A stretch of DNA of 64,000 nt. Source: Desertivirga brevis (lineage in GTDB: Bacteria > Bacteroidota > Bacteroidia > Sphingobacteriales > Sphingobacteriaceae). The stretch spans positions 178,243 to 242,242 of the forward strand of contig NZ_JAFEWF010000011.1 of assembly GCF_017355835.1 (NCBI RefSeq), read 5' to 3'. Within the stretch, counting starts at the first letter, position 1. Every line of letters begins with the position of its first letter. Shown piece by piece: positions 26,841-35,791 of the stretch. Position numbers and translations under genes: made by a program. The notes under the pieces are model-generated. The model ran no database searches. It saw nothing but the letters and a program-made list of their open reading frames with translations, and was not told the DNA's origin.

Positions 26841-27965
26841 TTATTTAAGCTCCACATCGGAGCGAATGGGATAATGATCAGAAAGCTTTTTCTGTATGAT
26901 ACAATAGTTCTTCACATCGAAATCATTCGAAGCAAGGATATAATCGATCTGGAAATTTGGAAAATCACCATTATAAGTTACACCAAATCCGCTACCCTTT
27001 TCCCTGAAGCTATTCTTTATGCCTTTACAAAGCGTATTAACAGTGTATGATGCCGGAGTATCATTAAAATCACCTGCAATAAGATAGGGCAAACCGCTAT
27101 CCAATGCGTGCTTCCTTAGTATCTTCGCCTGTTCGGCTCGTTTAAGGAAAGCATTCTTCAACCTGCTACCTATCCTTTTAGATGACTCGGCATTGGCGTT
27201 GGCTTGTTTAACCTCCTTAAGATAATCATAATCCTCGGGCTGAAACTTGATCGATTGAAGGTGCACGCAATAAATCCTGAAGCTTTTATTGCCAACCTTG
27301 AAATCAGAATAGATCACTTGATTCCCAGCATCTGTATTGGGGAATACTATCTGACCTTTATTCCTGATCTTGTATTTTGAAAAGATAGCCAATCCTATTC
27401 CCTCATAATCGTTGGCCATAATATTTTCGAGATAGTAATGCTCAGTATTCAGGATATCCAATACAGATTTGCGGATATTGAATTCTCCCTTTTTCCTCGA
27501 GTAGAATTCCTGGATACACAATACATCAGGTTGTTCATTTCTGATCACGTCCAGCATCTGATCCTTAATCACCTTATCGTTCTCCGAATCAAACTTCTTG
27601 AAATAGTGAGCGTTCCAGGTAAGAACACGAATAAAATTTTGTGAAGATTTAGGTACTTGTATCCCTGTAGAGCCTCTGAAGCCTATGTTACCAGTAACAA
27701 ACTTCCAACCCAACAGAATAACTGCCAGAGATAGCAGGGCAAACTTAGCCTTTCTAAAAAGCCAATAAACAACAAATGCGACATTTATTAACAGCAGAAA
27801 GGGATAGGCTAAGCCAAAAAATGCAAAGGGCCAAAAGGTTTGGGGGTTGATAAAGGCTGCAAGATAACTCAAGAGCAAAGTAACGGCAGCGATAGTATTC
27901 AGCACAAAAACGCTTTTACTAAAGTACCCGATAGATGATCTTTTTTTCCTCGTTTTACTCCTCAT
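26841..27965 (-). CDS. Membrane-anchored endonuclease/exonuclease/phosphatase (EEP) family protein
   Basis: The 374-aa protein has three hydrophobic segments in its first ~95 residues, then an EEP domain with the expected active-site motifs: TWNAHY (Asn), CIQEFYSR (Glu), AGDFNDTPASYT (Asp/Asn), QIDYILAS and the terminal SDHYPIRSDV (Asp-His). EEP enzymes hydrolyse phosphodiesters in nucleic acids, phospholipids or inositol phosphates; anchoring in the inner membrane favours a lipid or extracytoplasmic substrate, but this is inference. Its start overlaps the end of the second rhomboid gene by 11 bp, so it is the last gene of the mutL operon. Confidence 0.88.
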   Translation of the reverse strand: MRSKTRKKRSSIGYFSKSVFVLNTIAAVTLLLSYLAAFINPQTFWPFAFFGLAYPFLLLINVAFVVYWLFRKAKFALLSLAVILLGWKFVTGNIGFRGSTGIQVPKSSQNFIRVLTWNAHYFKKFDSENDKVIKDQMLDVIRNEQPDVLCIQEFYSRKKGEFNIRKSVLDILNTEHYYLENIMANDYEGIGLAIFSKYKIRNKGQIVFPNTDAGNQVIYSDFKVGNKSFRIYCVHLQSIKFQPEDYDYLKEVKQANANAESSKRIGSRLKNAFLKRAEQAKILRKHALDSGLPYLIAGDFNDTPASYTVNTLCKGIKNSFREKGSGFGVTYNGDFPNFQIDYILASNDFDVKNYCIIQKKLSDHYPIRSDVELK

Positions 27966-28818
27966 TCTTATTGCTTGCCTTAAAAAGCAACTCTTTTTCC
28001 TGCTTTGTTAGGCTCTGATATCCTTTTTGTGAGATTTTATCTAATATCCTGTCTATAACTTCCTGCTCGGGAATGTCGTTTGTAAACCTGGGAGCTACCT
28101 TTTCCCGGTGCACTACTTTAAGCTTCGGCTTTTTATGGAACGTTTTACTCCAGTCGTTTCCTGCTTTAAGTTGTTTAATATAAACGAATCCAAGCAGAGC
28201 TCCCCCTAAGTGAGCTATGGCTCCACCCGCATTCAGCCCTGCCATACCTATTACATCGATCACTATATAAATTAAGGCCAGATACTTCAGCTGAACACTT
28301 CCAAAGATGAGCAAATGTAAATTATAATCAGGAAGCAAAGTGGCCGTAGCAACGATAATAGCCATTACACAAGCAGAAGCTCCCACAACAGTCGCTGCGG
28401 TAATAGAGTCTTTATAACCGGGAAATACATTATAGAACAGAATGAACAATAAGCCGCCAACTATTCCTCCCGCTATGTATGTAAAAGTGAATTGCCGTGC
28501 GTTCAAAAAGTCTTCAAAGATGCGTCCAAACCAGTACAAGGCCAGCATGTTGAAGATGAAGTGAAAAAGGCCATCGTGAACGAACATATACGTAAACAAG
28601 GTCCAGAACTTATAAAGCAGTGAGGGCATAAACGCCGGCAGCGCCAGGTTTATCTTCAGAAAAGGAATAATTCCCGTTTCCATACGGAAAAGGAACTCCA
28701 CCACATTCACCACTGCAAAAAACAAGAAAACAATGGTATTGATACCAATAAAAAAGTTCATGCGGCTTCCCGAATGCACCATTTTATACCATAAATCGCT
28801 AATTACAGATCTGTTCAT
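27955..28818 (-). CDS. Rhomboid family intramembrane serine protease (second of a tandem pair)
   Basis: The 287-aa protein has about six membrane segments. The catalytic dyad is visible as S148 in VVGASACVM and H203 in GGAIAHLGGALLG; HFIFNMLALYWFG is the loop-TM2 motif. The usual GxSG is GASA here, a small departure that keeps the Ser. A soluble basic C-terminal tail of about 70 residues follows. I use the ATG at 28818, which overlaps the stop of the first rhomboid gene by 4 nt (ATGA); the longer frame to 28848 runs into that gene. It overlaps the EEP gene downstream by 11 bp. Confidence 0.9.
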   Translation of the reverse strand: MNRSVISDLWYKMVHSGSRMNFFIGINTIVFLFFAVVNVVEFLFRMETGIIPFLKINLALPAFMPSLLYKFWTLFTYMFVHDGLFHFIFNMLALYWFGRIFEDFLNARQFTFTYIAGGIVGGLLFILFYNVFPGYKDSITAATVVGASACVMAIIVATATLLPDYNLHLLIFGSVQLKYLALIYIVIDVIGMAGLNAGGAIAHLGGALLGFVYIKQLKAGNDWSKTFHKKPKLKVVHREKVAPRFTNDIPEQEVIDRILDKISQKGYQSLTKQEKELLFKASNKNEE

Positions 28819-29537
28819 AAAAACCCTCCGGGACGTCTGATCCCCCAAAGTTTAATCAATATAAAACCGAACAATGCGCCTCCAAGGTGCGCGAAATGTG
28901 CCACCGAGTCTCCCGCGAACTGTCTTACCCCTAAAAATAATTCTATTAGTACATAAACAGGCATTATGTATTTTGCTTTTATAGGTATCGGTATCAGCAT
29001 AATAAACAATTCGGCATTGGGAAACAGCATTCCAAAGGCTATCAATATTCCAAATATAGCACCCGAGGCCCCCAACATCGGAATATAATAGATCTCTCCC
29101 AATTTCTGCAAGGCTTCTTGATTTGGCGACTGATAGGTTTCGGGGTTCAGTGTAATTCCCCCTGTTAATGAATACACTTCAAAAGCCTGAATAGCCATTT
29201 GAAGTACTAATGCCCCCAACCCCGTCAGAAGGTAGAAGTTCAGAAACCTCTTTGAGCCCAACACATACTCTATTGCTGATCCTAAGCTGTATAGCGCAAA
29301 CATATTAAATAATATATGTAAATAGTTTTGCGGGCTGTGCATAAACATATACGTTATGGGTTGCCACACCCTGAACTTAGGGGAATCAAAGTAATGAACC
29401 CCTAAAAGATCAACGAGCATCATGTCTCCCCCTCTTCTGATAACCAGAGTTGCGAGGAAAAAAATAATATTTATTATAAGGAGGTTCTTTACAACCGGGG
29501 GGATATTATCGAAAGGAGATGATCTATAGCTGTTCAT
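28815..29537 (-). CDS. Rhomboid family intramembrane serine protease (first of a tandem pair)
   Basis: The 240-aa protein is a standard six-TM rhomboid: S159 in MLGASGAIFGIL and H217 in VAHFAHLGGALFGF form the catalytic dyad, and HILFNMFALYSLGS is the conserved HxxxN-type motif. Rhomboids cut transmembrane substrates within the bilayer. The gene starts 26 nt after the mutL stop and its stop overlaps the next rhomboid gene, so both are translated from the mutL transcript. Substrates unknown. Confidence 0.93.
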   Translation of the reverse strand: MNSYRSSPFDNIPPVVKNLLIINIIFFLATLVIRRGGDMMLVDLLGVHYFDSPKFRVWQPITYMFMHSPQNYLHILFNMFALYSLGSAIEYVLGSKRFLNFYLLTGLGALVLQMAIQAFEVYSLTGGITLNPETYQSPNQEALQKLGEIYYIPMLGASGAIFGILIAFGMLFPNAELFIMLIPIPIKAKYIMPVYVLIELFLGVRQFAGDSVAHFAHLGGALFGFILIKLWGIRRPGGFL

Positions 29538-29563
29538 TTAATGTCATACCGAATTACGGCTTT

Positions 29564-31429
29564 TTATTTTTCAAATTTCTGTAAAAGATCGTCCATGGCA
29601 TAAGTGATAACAACCGGTTTCCCTGTAATGGACGAATTAGGCATTTCACAGGCGAATAACTGATCGATCAGATTGTTCATTTCCTCCTGCGTTAATGGCG
29701 TTCCGGCTTTGATTGCCGCATTTCGTGCAAGCGTACGGGCCAGATTATCACGCTTATTTAATTTCAAGAGCGTGAAATTGTTTTTAAAACCCTCTATCAA
29801 ATGTTCAAGCATTTCTACCTCACTCACATTTGCACTTATGTCTGCAGGGATCCCCTCAACAACCACGGTATTTTTACCAAACTCACGTACCTGGAAACCC
29901 AGCGACTGAATATCTGGAAGCAGCTCCCTCACCAATTCAAAGTCTATAGCGCTAAGGGTCACAGTTTGAGGAAATAAGCTTTGCTGACTTGCCCCTTTAT
30001 GCGTATCAAGCTGCTGCAGGAAACGTTCATATAGAACACGCTCATGTGCTCCCTGCTGGTCTATCAGCATGAAACCTGATCGGATCTGTGAAATGATAAA
30101 ACGGTTATGCAACTGAAATATTTGACGATCGCTGGTTTTATGACTCTTTTTCTCGATCCCTGGCTCAAGTTCTATTTGCTGCTGCTCGGCCGTGGGAGTT
30201 TGAACGATCTCGTACAAAGAACCCCAATTCTTGCTCACATCCTTCTTGTCTGAACCAAAGCTTCTTTCAAAATAAGAAGATGAAGACGAAGAACTAGACC
30301 GGGCTTGTTTCTGATCTGCAGCAAAAGGATTAAAATCCGGATTGAAGGTGATCTGCGGCGGCACAATATCTTCAGGTGCTTTCTGAGAGATCATGTGGCT
30401 AAATCCAGTTTCCTGATCAAAATCTATAGTTGGCGTGATGTTGTATTGCCCCAACGACCGCTTAACAGCAGAACGGATGATTGCGTAGATCGACTTCTCG
30501 TCCTGATACTTGATCTCCGTTTTAGTGGGATGAACGTTTATATCAATTTTAGAAGGATCTATTTCAATAAAGAGCACATACAAAGGATAAGTCTCTTCCG
30601 GAAGCAGATCTTCAAAGGCCGTAAGGATCGCATGGTTGAGATATGGATCCCTGATAAATCGCTTGTTGACGAAGAAAAACTGTTCTCCTCGCGTACGTTT
30701 CGCAAATTCTGGCTTACCTACAAAGCCCTTCAGATTTATTATTGTTGTGTCTTCCTCTACCGGAACCAGCTTTTGGTTGTAAGAGTTTCCAAAAAGATGG
30801 ACAATCCTTTGTTTAAGAGTGGCCTTCGGAAGGTGAAAGATTTCGTTCCCGTCTGAGTGAAACGTAAAAAAGATTTCCGGATGGGCCAGCGCAACACGTT
30901 GGAACTCGTCAATGATATGCCTTAATTCAACAGAATTGGCCTTGAGAAAATTGCGTCTTGCCGGAATATTATAAAACAGGTTCTTAACACAAATAGAAGT
31001 GCCTGCCTGCGCAGAAACTGGTTCCTGCTTAATTACTTCTGAACCTTCTATACAGATTAAGGTTCCCAGCTCGTCTTCATGTTTCCGGGTTTTAAGCTCC
31101 ACTTGTGCAATAGCTGCAATCGAAGCCATGGCTTCCCCTCTGAAACCCATTGTCCGGATTGCAAAAAGATCCGTTGCCTGCCGGATTTTCGATGTCGCGT
31201 GTCTTTCAAAGCACATACGGGCGTCTGTGATACTCATACCGCATCCGTCGTCAGTTACCTGAAGTAAGGACTTGCCTGCTTCCTTTACAATCAGTTGTAT
31301 TTTAGAAGCACCAGCATCAATAGAGTTTTCCAGAAGTTCCTTTACCGCCGATGCGGGCCTTTGCACTACTTCCCCTGCTGCAATCTGGTTAGCCACCGAG
31401 TCTGGTAAAAGCTGTATAATATCCGACAT
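29564..31429 (-). CDS. mutL: DNA mismatch repair protein MutL
   Basis: MutL couples mismatch recognition by MutS to strand removal. The 621-aa protein has the GHKL ATPase motifs (NQIAAGEVVQRPASAVKELL, DDGCGM, TMGFRGEAMASIAAI), a Ser-rich linker near 370-395, and a C-terminal dimerisation domain. In MutL proteins with nicking activity the endonuclease motif is DQHAxxExxxxE; here it reads DQQGAHERVLYE, with the His and second Ala changed. The later CPHGRP-type motif is replaced by NSSITGKPV. Latent endonuclease activity is therefore doubtful. It heads an operon with two rhomboids and an EEP protein. A -7 box lies 8 nt before the ATG. Confidence 0.97.
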   Translation of the reverse strand: MSDIIQLLPDSVANQIAAGEVVQRPASAVKELLENSIDAGASKIQLIVKEAGKSLLQVTDDGCGMSITDARMCFERHATSKIRQATDLFAIRTMGFRGEAMASIAAIAQVELKTRKHEDELGTLICIEGSEVIKQEPVSAQAGTSICVKNLFYNIPARRNFLKANSVELRHIIDEFQRVALAHPEIFFTFHSDGNEIFHLPKATLKQRIVHLFGNSYNQKLVPVEEDTTIINLKGFVGKPEFAKRTRGEQFFFVNKRFIRDPYLNHAILTAFEDLLPEETYPLYVLFIEIDPSKIDINVHPTKTEIKYQDEKSIYAIIRSAVKRSLGQYNITPTIDFDQETGFSHMISQKAPEDIVPPQITFNPDFNPFAADQKQARSSSSSSSSYFERSFGSDKKDVSKNWGSLYEIVQTPTAEQQQIELEPGIEKKSHKTSDRQIFQLHNRFIISQIRSGFMLIDQQGAHERVLYERFLQQLDTHKGASQQSLFPQTVTLSAIDFELVRELLPDIQSLGFQVREFGKNTVVVEGIPADISANVSEVEMLEHLIEGFKNNFTLLKLNKRDNLARTLARNAAIKAGTPLTQEEMNNLIDQLFACEMPNSSITGKPVVITYAMDDLLQKFEK

Positions 31430-31437
31430 AATCGTAG

Positions 31438-31445
31438 CAAAATTA
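31438..31445 (-). promoter_or_regulatory. -7 box very close to mutL start
   Basis: On the minus strand TAATTTTG is followed after 8 nt by the ATG at 31429. The predicted leader is about 5 nt. No TTTG -33 box is visible. Confidence 0.45.
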
Positions 31446-31640
31446 ATTAAAATAAAAGGGGAATAAAGGATAGACCTGTAAAACTGCGGATCAATTATTT
31501 GTAAAAAGAAAGATTAGCTCAGGCAGTTCGGTGTTTTTATACGCATGCCTTTCCGCTATAAACACCTGTTTTCAAATTCTTCTGAAAACCCTTGCATATC
31601 TGTAAAACATTTCTTACACATTTTTCATTTTATTGCCAAT

Positions 31641-33779
31641 ATGAGCAGACTAATATATCCCGGAAGTCCTTATCCGCTTGGTGCAACCTGGGACGGAAAA
31701 GGTGTTAACTTTTCTATATATGCGGAAAACGCAACTGGCGTAGACCTATGTTTATTTGACAGTAACGACGATTCAAAAGAGAGCGAACGGATTAAGATCC
31801 AGGAGCGTACTCACCATGTTTGGCATGTATACATTCCAGACATGCAGCCGGGACAGCTTTACGGGTATCGTGTGCACGGCCCTTACGAGCCTACAGAAGG
31901 CCACCGGTTTAACGCGAACAAATTATTAATAGACCCTTATGCCAAGGCAATTGCCGGTACAGTACAGTGGCATGATGCACTTTTTCCTTATGAAATGGGA
32001 CACCCTGATGAGGATCTAAGTTTCAGTAAAACTGATAGTGCTCCCTACATACCTAAAAGTGTTGTTATAGATCCGAACTTTGATTGGGAAGGAGATGTTG
32101 CTCCAAAGATCCCGTATCATAAATCAATAATTTATGAAGCACACGTAAAGGGATTTACTCAAATGCATCCGGACATTCCGGAGGAGATAAAAGGGAGCTA
32201 TGCTGCTATCGCCCACCCGGTAACAATTAAATACCTGAAGAAGCTTGGAATTACCGCTATCGAACTTCTTCCAGTACATCAATTTGTACGCGACCGTTAC
32301 CTCTTCGAAAAAGACCTTACCAATTACTGGGGCTATAACACTATCGGTTTCTTCGCTCCTGATGTAAGATATTCAAGTAGCGGCTCTCACGGCCAGCAAG
32401 TGATAGAATTCAAGAATATGGTGAAGGAACTGCACAAAGCAGGAATTGAAGTGATCCTGGATGTTGTGTATAATCACACAGCGGAAGGAAATCAGATGGG
32501 CCCTTCACTTAGCTTCCGAGGCATTGATAACGCCTCCTATTATCGTCTGGTAGAAGATAACAAGCGCTATTACATGGACTATACAGGCTGTGGAAATACG
32601 CTGAACGCTAACCTGCCGAACGTGCTACGTTTGATCATGGATAGCTTAAGGTACTGGATATTGGAGATGCATGTGGATGGTTTCCGCTTTGACCTTGCAT
32701 CAACACTTGCACGCGAACTTCATGAAGTGCGTCGCTTAAGTGCCTTTTTTGATATAATCCACCAGGATCCTGTAATTTCACAGGTAAAACTAATTGCCGA
32801 ACCATGGGATATTGGTGAGGGAGGTTATCAGGTAGGTAAATTCCCTCCGGGATGGGCTGAATGGAATGGTATGTACCGCGACTGTATCCGTGACTATTGG
32901 AGAGGAGAAGAAAGTGTACTGGGTGAATTTGCCGAACGCTTTACCGGAAGTTCAGATCTGTACAAAGATGATTACCGTAAACCTACGGCTAGTATCAACT
33001 TCATTACAGCACATGACGGATTTACCCTGCACGACCTGGTTTCGTACAATGAAAAACATAACGAAGCGAACGGCGAAGACAATAATGACGGAGACAGCCA
33101 TAACCGCTCCTGGAATTGTGGAGTAGAAGGACCAACAGACGATCCGGAAATTATTGAACTAAGGAATAAGCAAAAAAGGAATTTCCTTACCACCATGTTC
33201 ATTTCACAAGGCGTACCAATGCTTGTTGCAGGAGATGAAGCAGGCAGAAGTCAGGGCGGAAACAACAATGCTTATTGCCAGGATAATGAAATTTCATGGA
33301 TCAACTGGGCCGATGCTGATAACGATCTTCTGGAATTTACCAGCAAACTAATCCACTTTCGGAGGCATCATCCGGTATTTCGCAGACGTCGCTGGTTTAA
33401 AGGACAGCCAATAAAAGGTGTTGGCGTGGAAGACATCAACTGGTTTTTACCCGACGGATCAGAAATGCCCGATGAGGCATGGGGTGATAACTTTGCTAAA
33501 TCCATCGGCGTGTTCCTAAATGGTAAAGGAATCCGGACGGTTGGACCAAAAGGAGAACCTGTACTCGACGACCACTTTTTTGTGATATTCAACGCGCATT
33601 ACGAGCCTATAGAATACGCATTACCTACAAAAAGGTACGGTAAAGAATGGATAAAAGTGATTGATACCCATAGTGGATATATCAATGACTCGAGAGAAGG
33701 AGAAGTATTTGCTCCAAAAGAAACCGTTATGGTAGAGGGCAGATCTGTAATGGTATTTAAGCAGATAGTACCAAGATAA
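31641..33779 (+). CDS. glgX: Glycogen debranching enzyme (GlgX/TreX type isoamylase)
   Basis: This GH13 enzyme cuts alpha-1,6 branches of glycogen, releasing linear maltodextrins. The 712-aa protein has an N-terminal CBM48 (GSPYPLGATWDGKGVNFSIY), then the GH13 barrel with EVILDVVYNHTAEG, the nucleophile in VDGFRFDLAST, the acid in LIAEPWDIGEGGYQVG, and FITAHDGFTLHDLVSYN. I use the ATG at 31641, where the CBM48 begins; the frame extends 32 residues upstream to 31545 without family similarity. It precedes treZ and the treY-malQ fusion on the same strand, so its role is probably that of TreX in the TreX-TreZ-TreY route. Confidence 0.93.
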   Translation: MSRLIYPGSPYPLGATWDGKGVNFSIYAENATGVDLCLFDSNDDSKESERIKIQERTHHVWHVYIPDMQPGQLYGYRVHGPYEPTEGHRFNANKLLIDPYAKAIAGTVQWHDALFPYEMGHPDEDLSFSKTDSAPYIPKSVVIDPNFDWEGDVAPKIPYHKSIIYEAHVKGFTQMHPDIPEEIKGSYAAIAHPVTIKYLKKLGITAIELLPVHQFVRDRYLFEKDLTNYWGYNTIGFFAPDVRYSSSGSHGQQVIEFKNMVKELHKAGIEVILDVVYNHTAEGNQMGPSLSFRGIDNASYYRLVEDNKRYYMDYTGCGNTLNANLPNVLRLIMDSLRYWILEMHVDGFRFDLASTLARELHEVRRLSAFFDIIHQDPVISQVKLIAEPWDIGEGGYQVGKFPPGWAEWNGMYRDCIRDYWRGEESVLGEFAERFTGSSDLYKDDYRKPTASINFITAHDGFTLHDLVSYNEKHNEANGEDNNDGDSHNRSWNCGVEGPTDDPEIIELRNKQKRNFLTTMFISQGVPMLVAGDEAGRSQGGNNNAYCQDNEISWINWADADNDLLEFTSKLIHFRRHHPVFRRRRWFKGQPIKGVGVEDINWFLPDGSEMPDEAWGDNFAKSIGVFLNGKGIRTVGPKGEPVLDDHFFVIFNAHYEPIEYALPTKRYGKEWIKVIDTHSGYINDSREGEVFAPKETVMVEGRSVMVFKQIVPR

Positions 33780-33816
33780 AAACCTTTTACTGCTCCTATA
33801 CCTCTATCAAGAGCTT

Positions 33817-33853
33817 TTAAGTCGGGGAAGCCGAAAATGCTTCCTCGACTTAA
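33817..33853 (+). terminator. Strong hairpin in the glgX-treZ gap (attenuator or processing site)
   Basis: TTAAGTCGGGGAAGC (33817-33831) and GCTTCCTCGACTTAA (33839-33853) pair over 15 positions with a single G-U and a 7-nt loop. There is no U tract. It lies between glgX and treZ, so it may partly end the transcript or protect the upstream segment. It also covers an ATG at 33837, arguing against that codon as the treZ start. Confidence 0.5.
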
Positions 33854-33914
33854 TTATCTAAACCAGGCATCGCTAACATGGCCAGGCAGATTTCAAAAAA
33901 AACATTTTAATCTA

Positions 33915-35756
33915 ATGAAAAACAGAACCTTGGGCGTAAACTTCAACGAGGAAGGCCAAGCGGAAGTGCTTCTATGGGCACCGAAAGCTGAGAAAGTTGA
34001 GATTCTTTTAAAGGAGACTGGTAAAAAGATCTCTTTGCTGAAAGAGGATTTCGGATATTGGTCTCTAACCACTTCAGAGATAAAAGCCGGAGACCGGTAT
34101 ATGTTCGTCCTCGACGGAGAGAAAGACAGACCAGATCCAACCTCGCTTGCACAAGAAGACACTGTTCACGGCCCCTCCGTTGCTGTTAACCTTAACACTT
34201 ACCAATGGAGCGACCAGGACTGGCAGAACCTCGATCTCGACAAATACATCATTTACGAGCTGCATACCGGTACTTTTAGTCCCGAAGGCACATTTGAAGG
34301 GATTGAAAAGAAGTTGGACTATCTGCTTGAACTTGGAGTAAACGCTATAGAGATCATGCCTGTAGCCCAATTCCCTGGAGGACGTAATTGGGGTTACGAT
34401 GGAGTCCTTCCATTCGCCACCCAAAATACATATGGAGGAGCAGCGGGACTTCAGCATCTGGTAGACGCCTGCCATAAGAAAGGGATCTCTGTTATCCTGG
34501 ATTGCGTTTACAACCACATGGGCCCTGAGGGAAACTACCTTGGCGATTTCGGGCACTACTTCACAGATAAATACAATACCCCCTGGGGAAACGCTATAAA
34601 TTTTGACGACGAATGGTGTGACGGTGTTAGAAGATATTTTATAGAGAATGTACTGATGTGGTTCCGTGACTTCCATATTGATGCACTGCGACTTGACGCT
34701 GTACATGCCATCAAAGATTTCAGTCCTGTACACATCCTCCGCGAGATAAAGCAGAATGTGGATCAGCTGATGGAGGAAACAGGAAGAAGACATTACCTCA
34801 TCGTAGAATTAGATCTGAACGACACAAAATTCATTAATCCCCTTGAAAAAGAGGGTTACGGGATGGATGCGCAGTGGGTAGATGAATTCCACCATGCGCT
34901 GCGGGTAACAGCCGGAGGAGACAGGAATGGATATTACTCAGACTTTATAGATGTAGATCACCTCGCCAAAGCTTACAAAGACGCTTATGTTTACGACGGA
35001 CAATTCTCTCCTCACCGTAAAAAATCATTCGGAATCAAGGCTGAGAATAATCCCGGAAAACAATTCATCGTCTTCTCGCAGAATCACGACCAGGTTGGGA
35101 ACCGTATGCTTGGAGAACGCACCAGCCAGCTGCATAGCTTCGAGATGCAAAAACTTCTGGCAGGATCGGTGCTCATCAGCCCCTATATTCCGATGCTCTT
35201 CATGGGCGAGGAATATGGCGAACCCCACCCCTTCCTGTATTTTGTAAGTCATACCGACCAGGAATTAGCCGAACTAGTAAGAAAAGGACGAAAAGCAGAA
35301 TTTGCAGCCTTTCATGCAGAAGGAGAAGCACCAGATCCGGTAGCCGAAAGCACCTTTCAGGAATCCAAGCTTCAATGGCATTTACCACAGGAGCAGCCGC
35401 ACAGCATCCTTTTCAACTACTATAAATCGCTCATTCAGCTAAGGAAAGAACACCCTGTGCTAAGTAAGCTGGATCGAACGCAATTAGAGGTGGATCATCA
35501 TAAAGATGAGCAGGTAGTTATCCTTCATCGCTGGAACCAGGGAATTAACCTGGTGTTCATCATGAACTTCGCCAGCACGCCTAAAGAAGTTACTATCCCA
35601 GGCCACAGTGCACAATGGCACAAATTGCTTAATTCTGCTTCCGCAGAATTTGGAGGATCGACAGAGATACCCGATTACGCTGCAGAAGGTGAAAAGATCA
35701 GCATCCCTGCAGAGGCAATTATCATTTACCAAAACAGCGCTACGCAGGCAAGCTAA
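33915..35756 (+). CDS. treZ: Malto-oligosyltrehalose trehalohydrolase
   Basis: TreZ releases free trehalose from malto-oligosyltrehalose made by TreY. The 613-aa GH13 protein has an N-terminal CBM48-like domain (VLLWAPKAEKVEIL), then FEGIEKKLDYLLELGVNAIE, PGGRNWGYDGVLPFATQNTY, the nucleophile in IDALRLDAVHAIKD, the acid in IVELDLND, and SQNHDQVGNRMLGER. I use the ATG at 33915 since the 26 residues further upstream do not fit the family and lie over a hairpin. The treY-malQ gene starts 35 nt downstream. Confidence 0.94.
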   Translation: MKNRTLGVNFNEEGQAEVLLWAPKAEKVEILLKETGKKISLLKEDFGYWSLTTSEIKAGDRYMFVLDGEKDRPDPTSLAQEDTVHGPSVAVNLNTYQWSDQDWQNLDLDKYIIYELHTGTFSPEGTFEGIEKKLDYLLELGVNAIEIMPVAQFPGGRNWGYDGVLPFATQNTYGGAAGLQHLVDACHKKGISVILDCVYNHMGPEGNYLGDFGHYFTDKYNTPWGNAINFDDEWCDGVRRYFIENVLMWFRDFHIDALRLDAVHAIKDFSPVHILREIKQNVDQLMEETGRRHYLIVELDLNDTKFINPLEKEGYGMDAQWVDEFHHALRVTAGGDRNGYYSDFIDVDHLAKAYKDAYVYDGQFSPHRKKSFGIKAENNPGKQFIVFSQNHDQVGNRMLGERTSQLHSFEMQKLLAGSVLISPYIPMLFMGEEYGEPHPFLYFVSHTDQELAELVRKGRKAEFAAFHAEGEAPDPVAESTFQESKLQWHLPQEQPHSILFNYYKSLIQLRKEHPVLSKLDRTQLEVDHHKDEQVVILHRWNQGINLVFIMNFASTPKEVTIPGHSAQWHKLLNSASAEFGGSTEIPDYAAEGEKISIPAEAIIIYQNSATQAS

Positions 35757-35791
35757 AGACATTTATGTATAAGAAATAACGAAAACCTCAC

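Noticed and set aside
30305..30856. 183-codon forward frame inside mutL
   Set aside because: It is antisense to intact mutL coding sequence without recognisable domains.
34074..34793. 239-codon antisense frame in treZ
   Set aside because: It is the longest shadow frame, but treZ is unmistakable and the antisense product has no recognisable feature.
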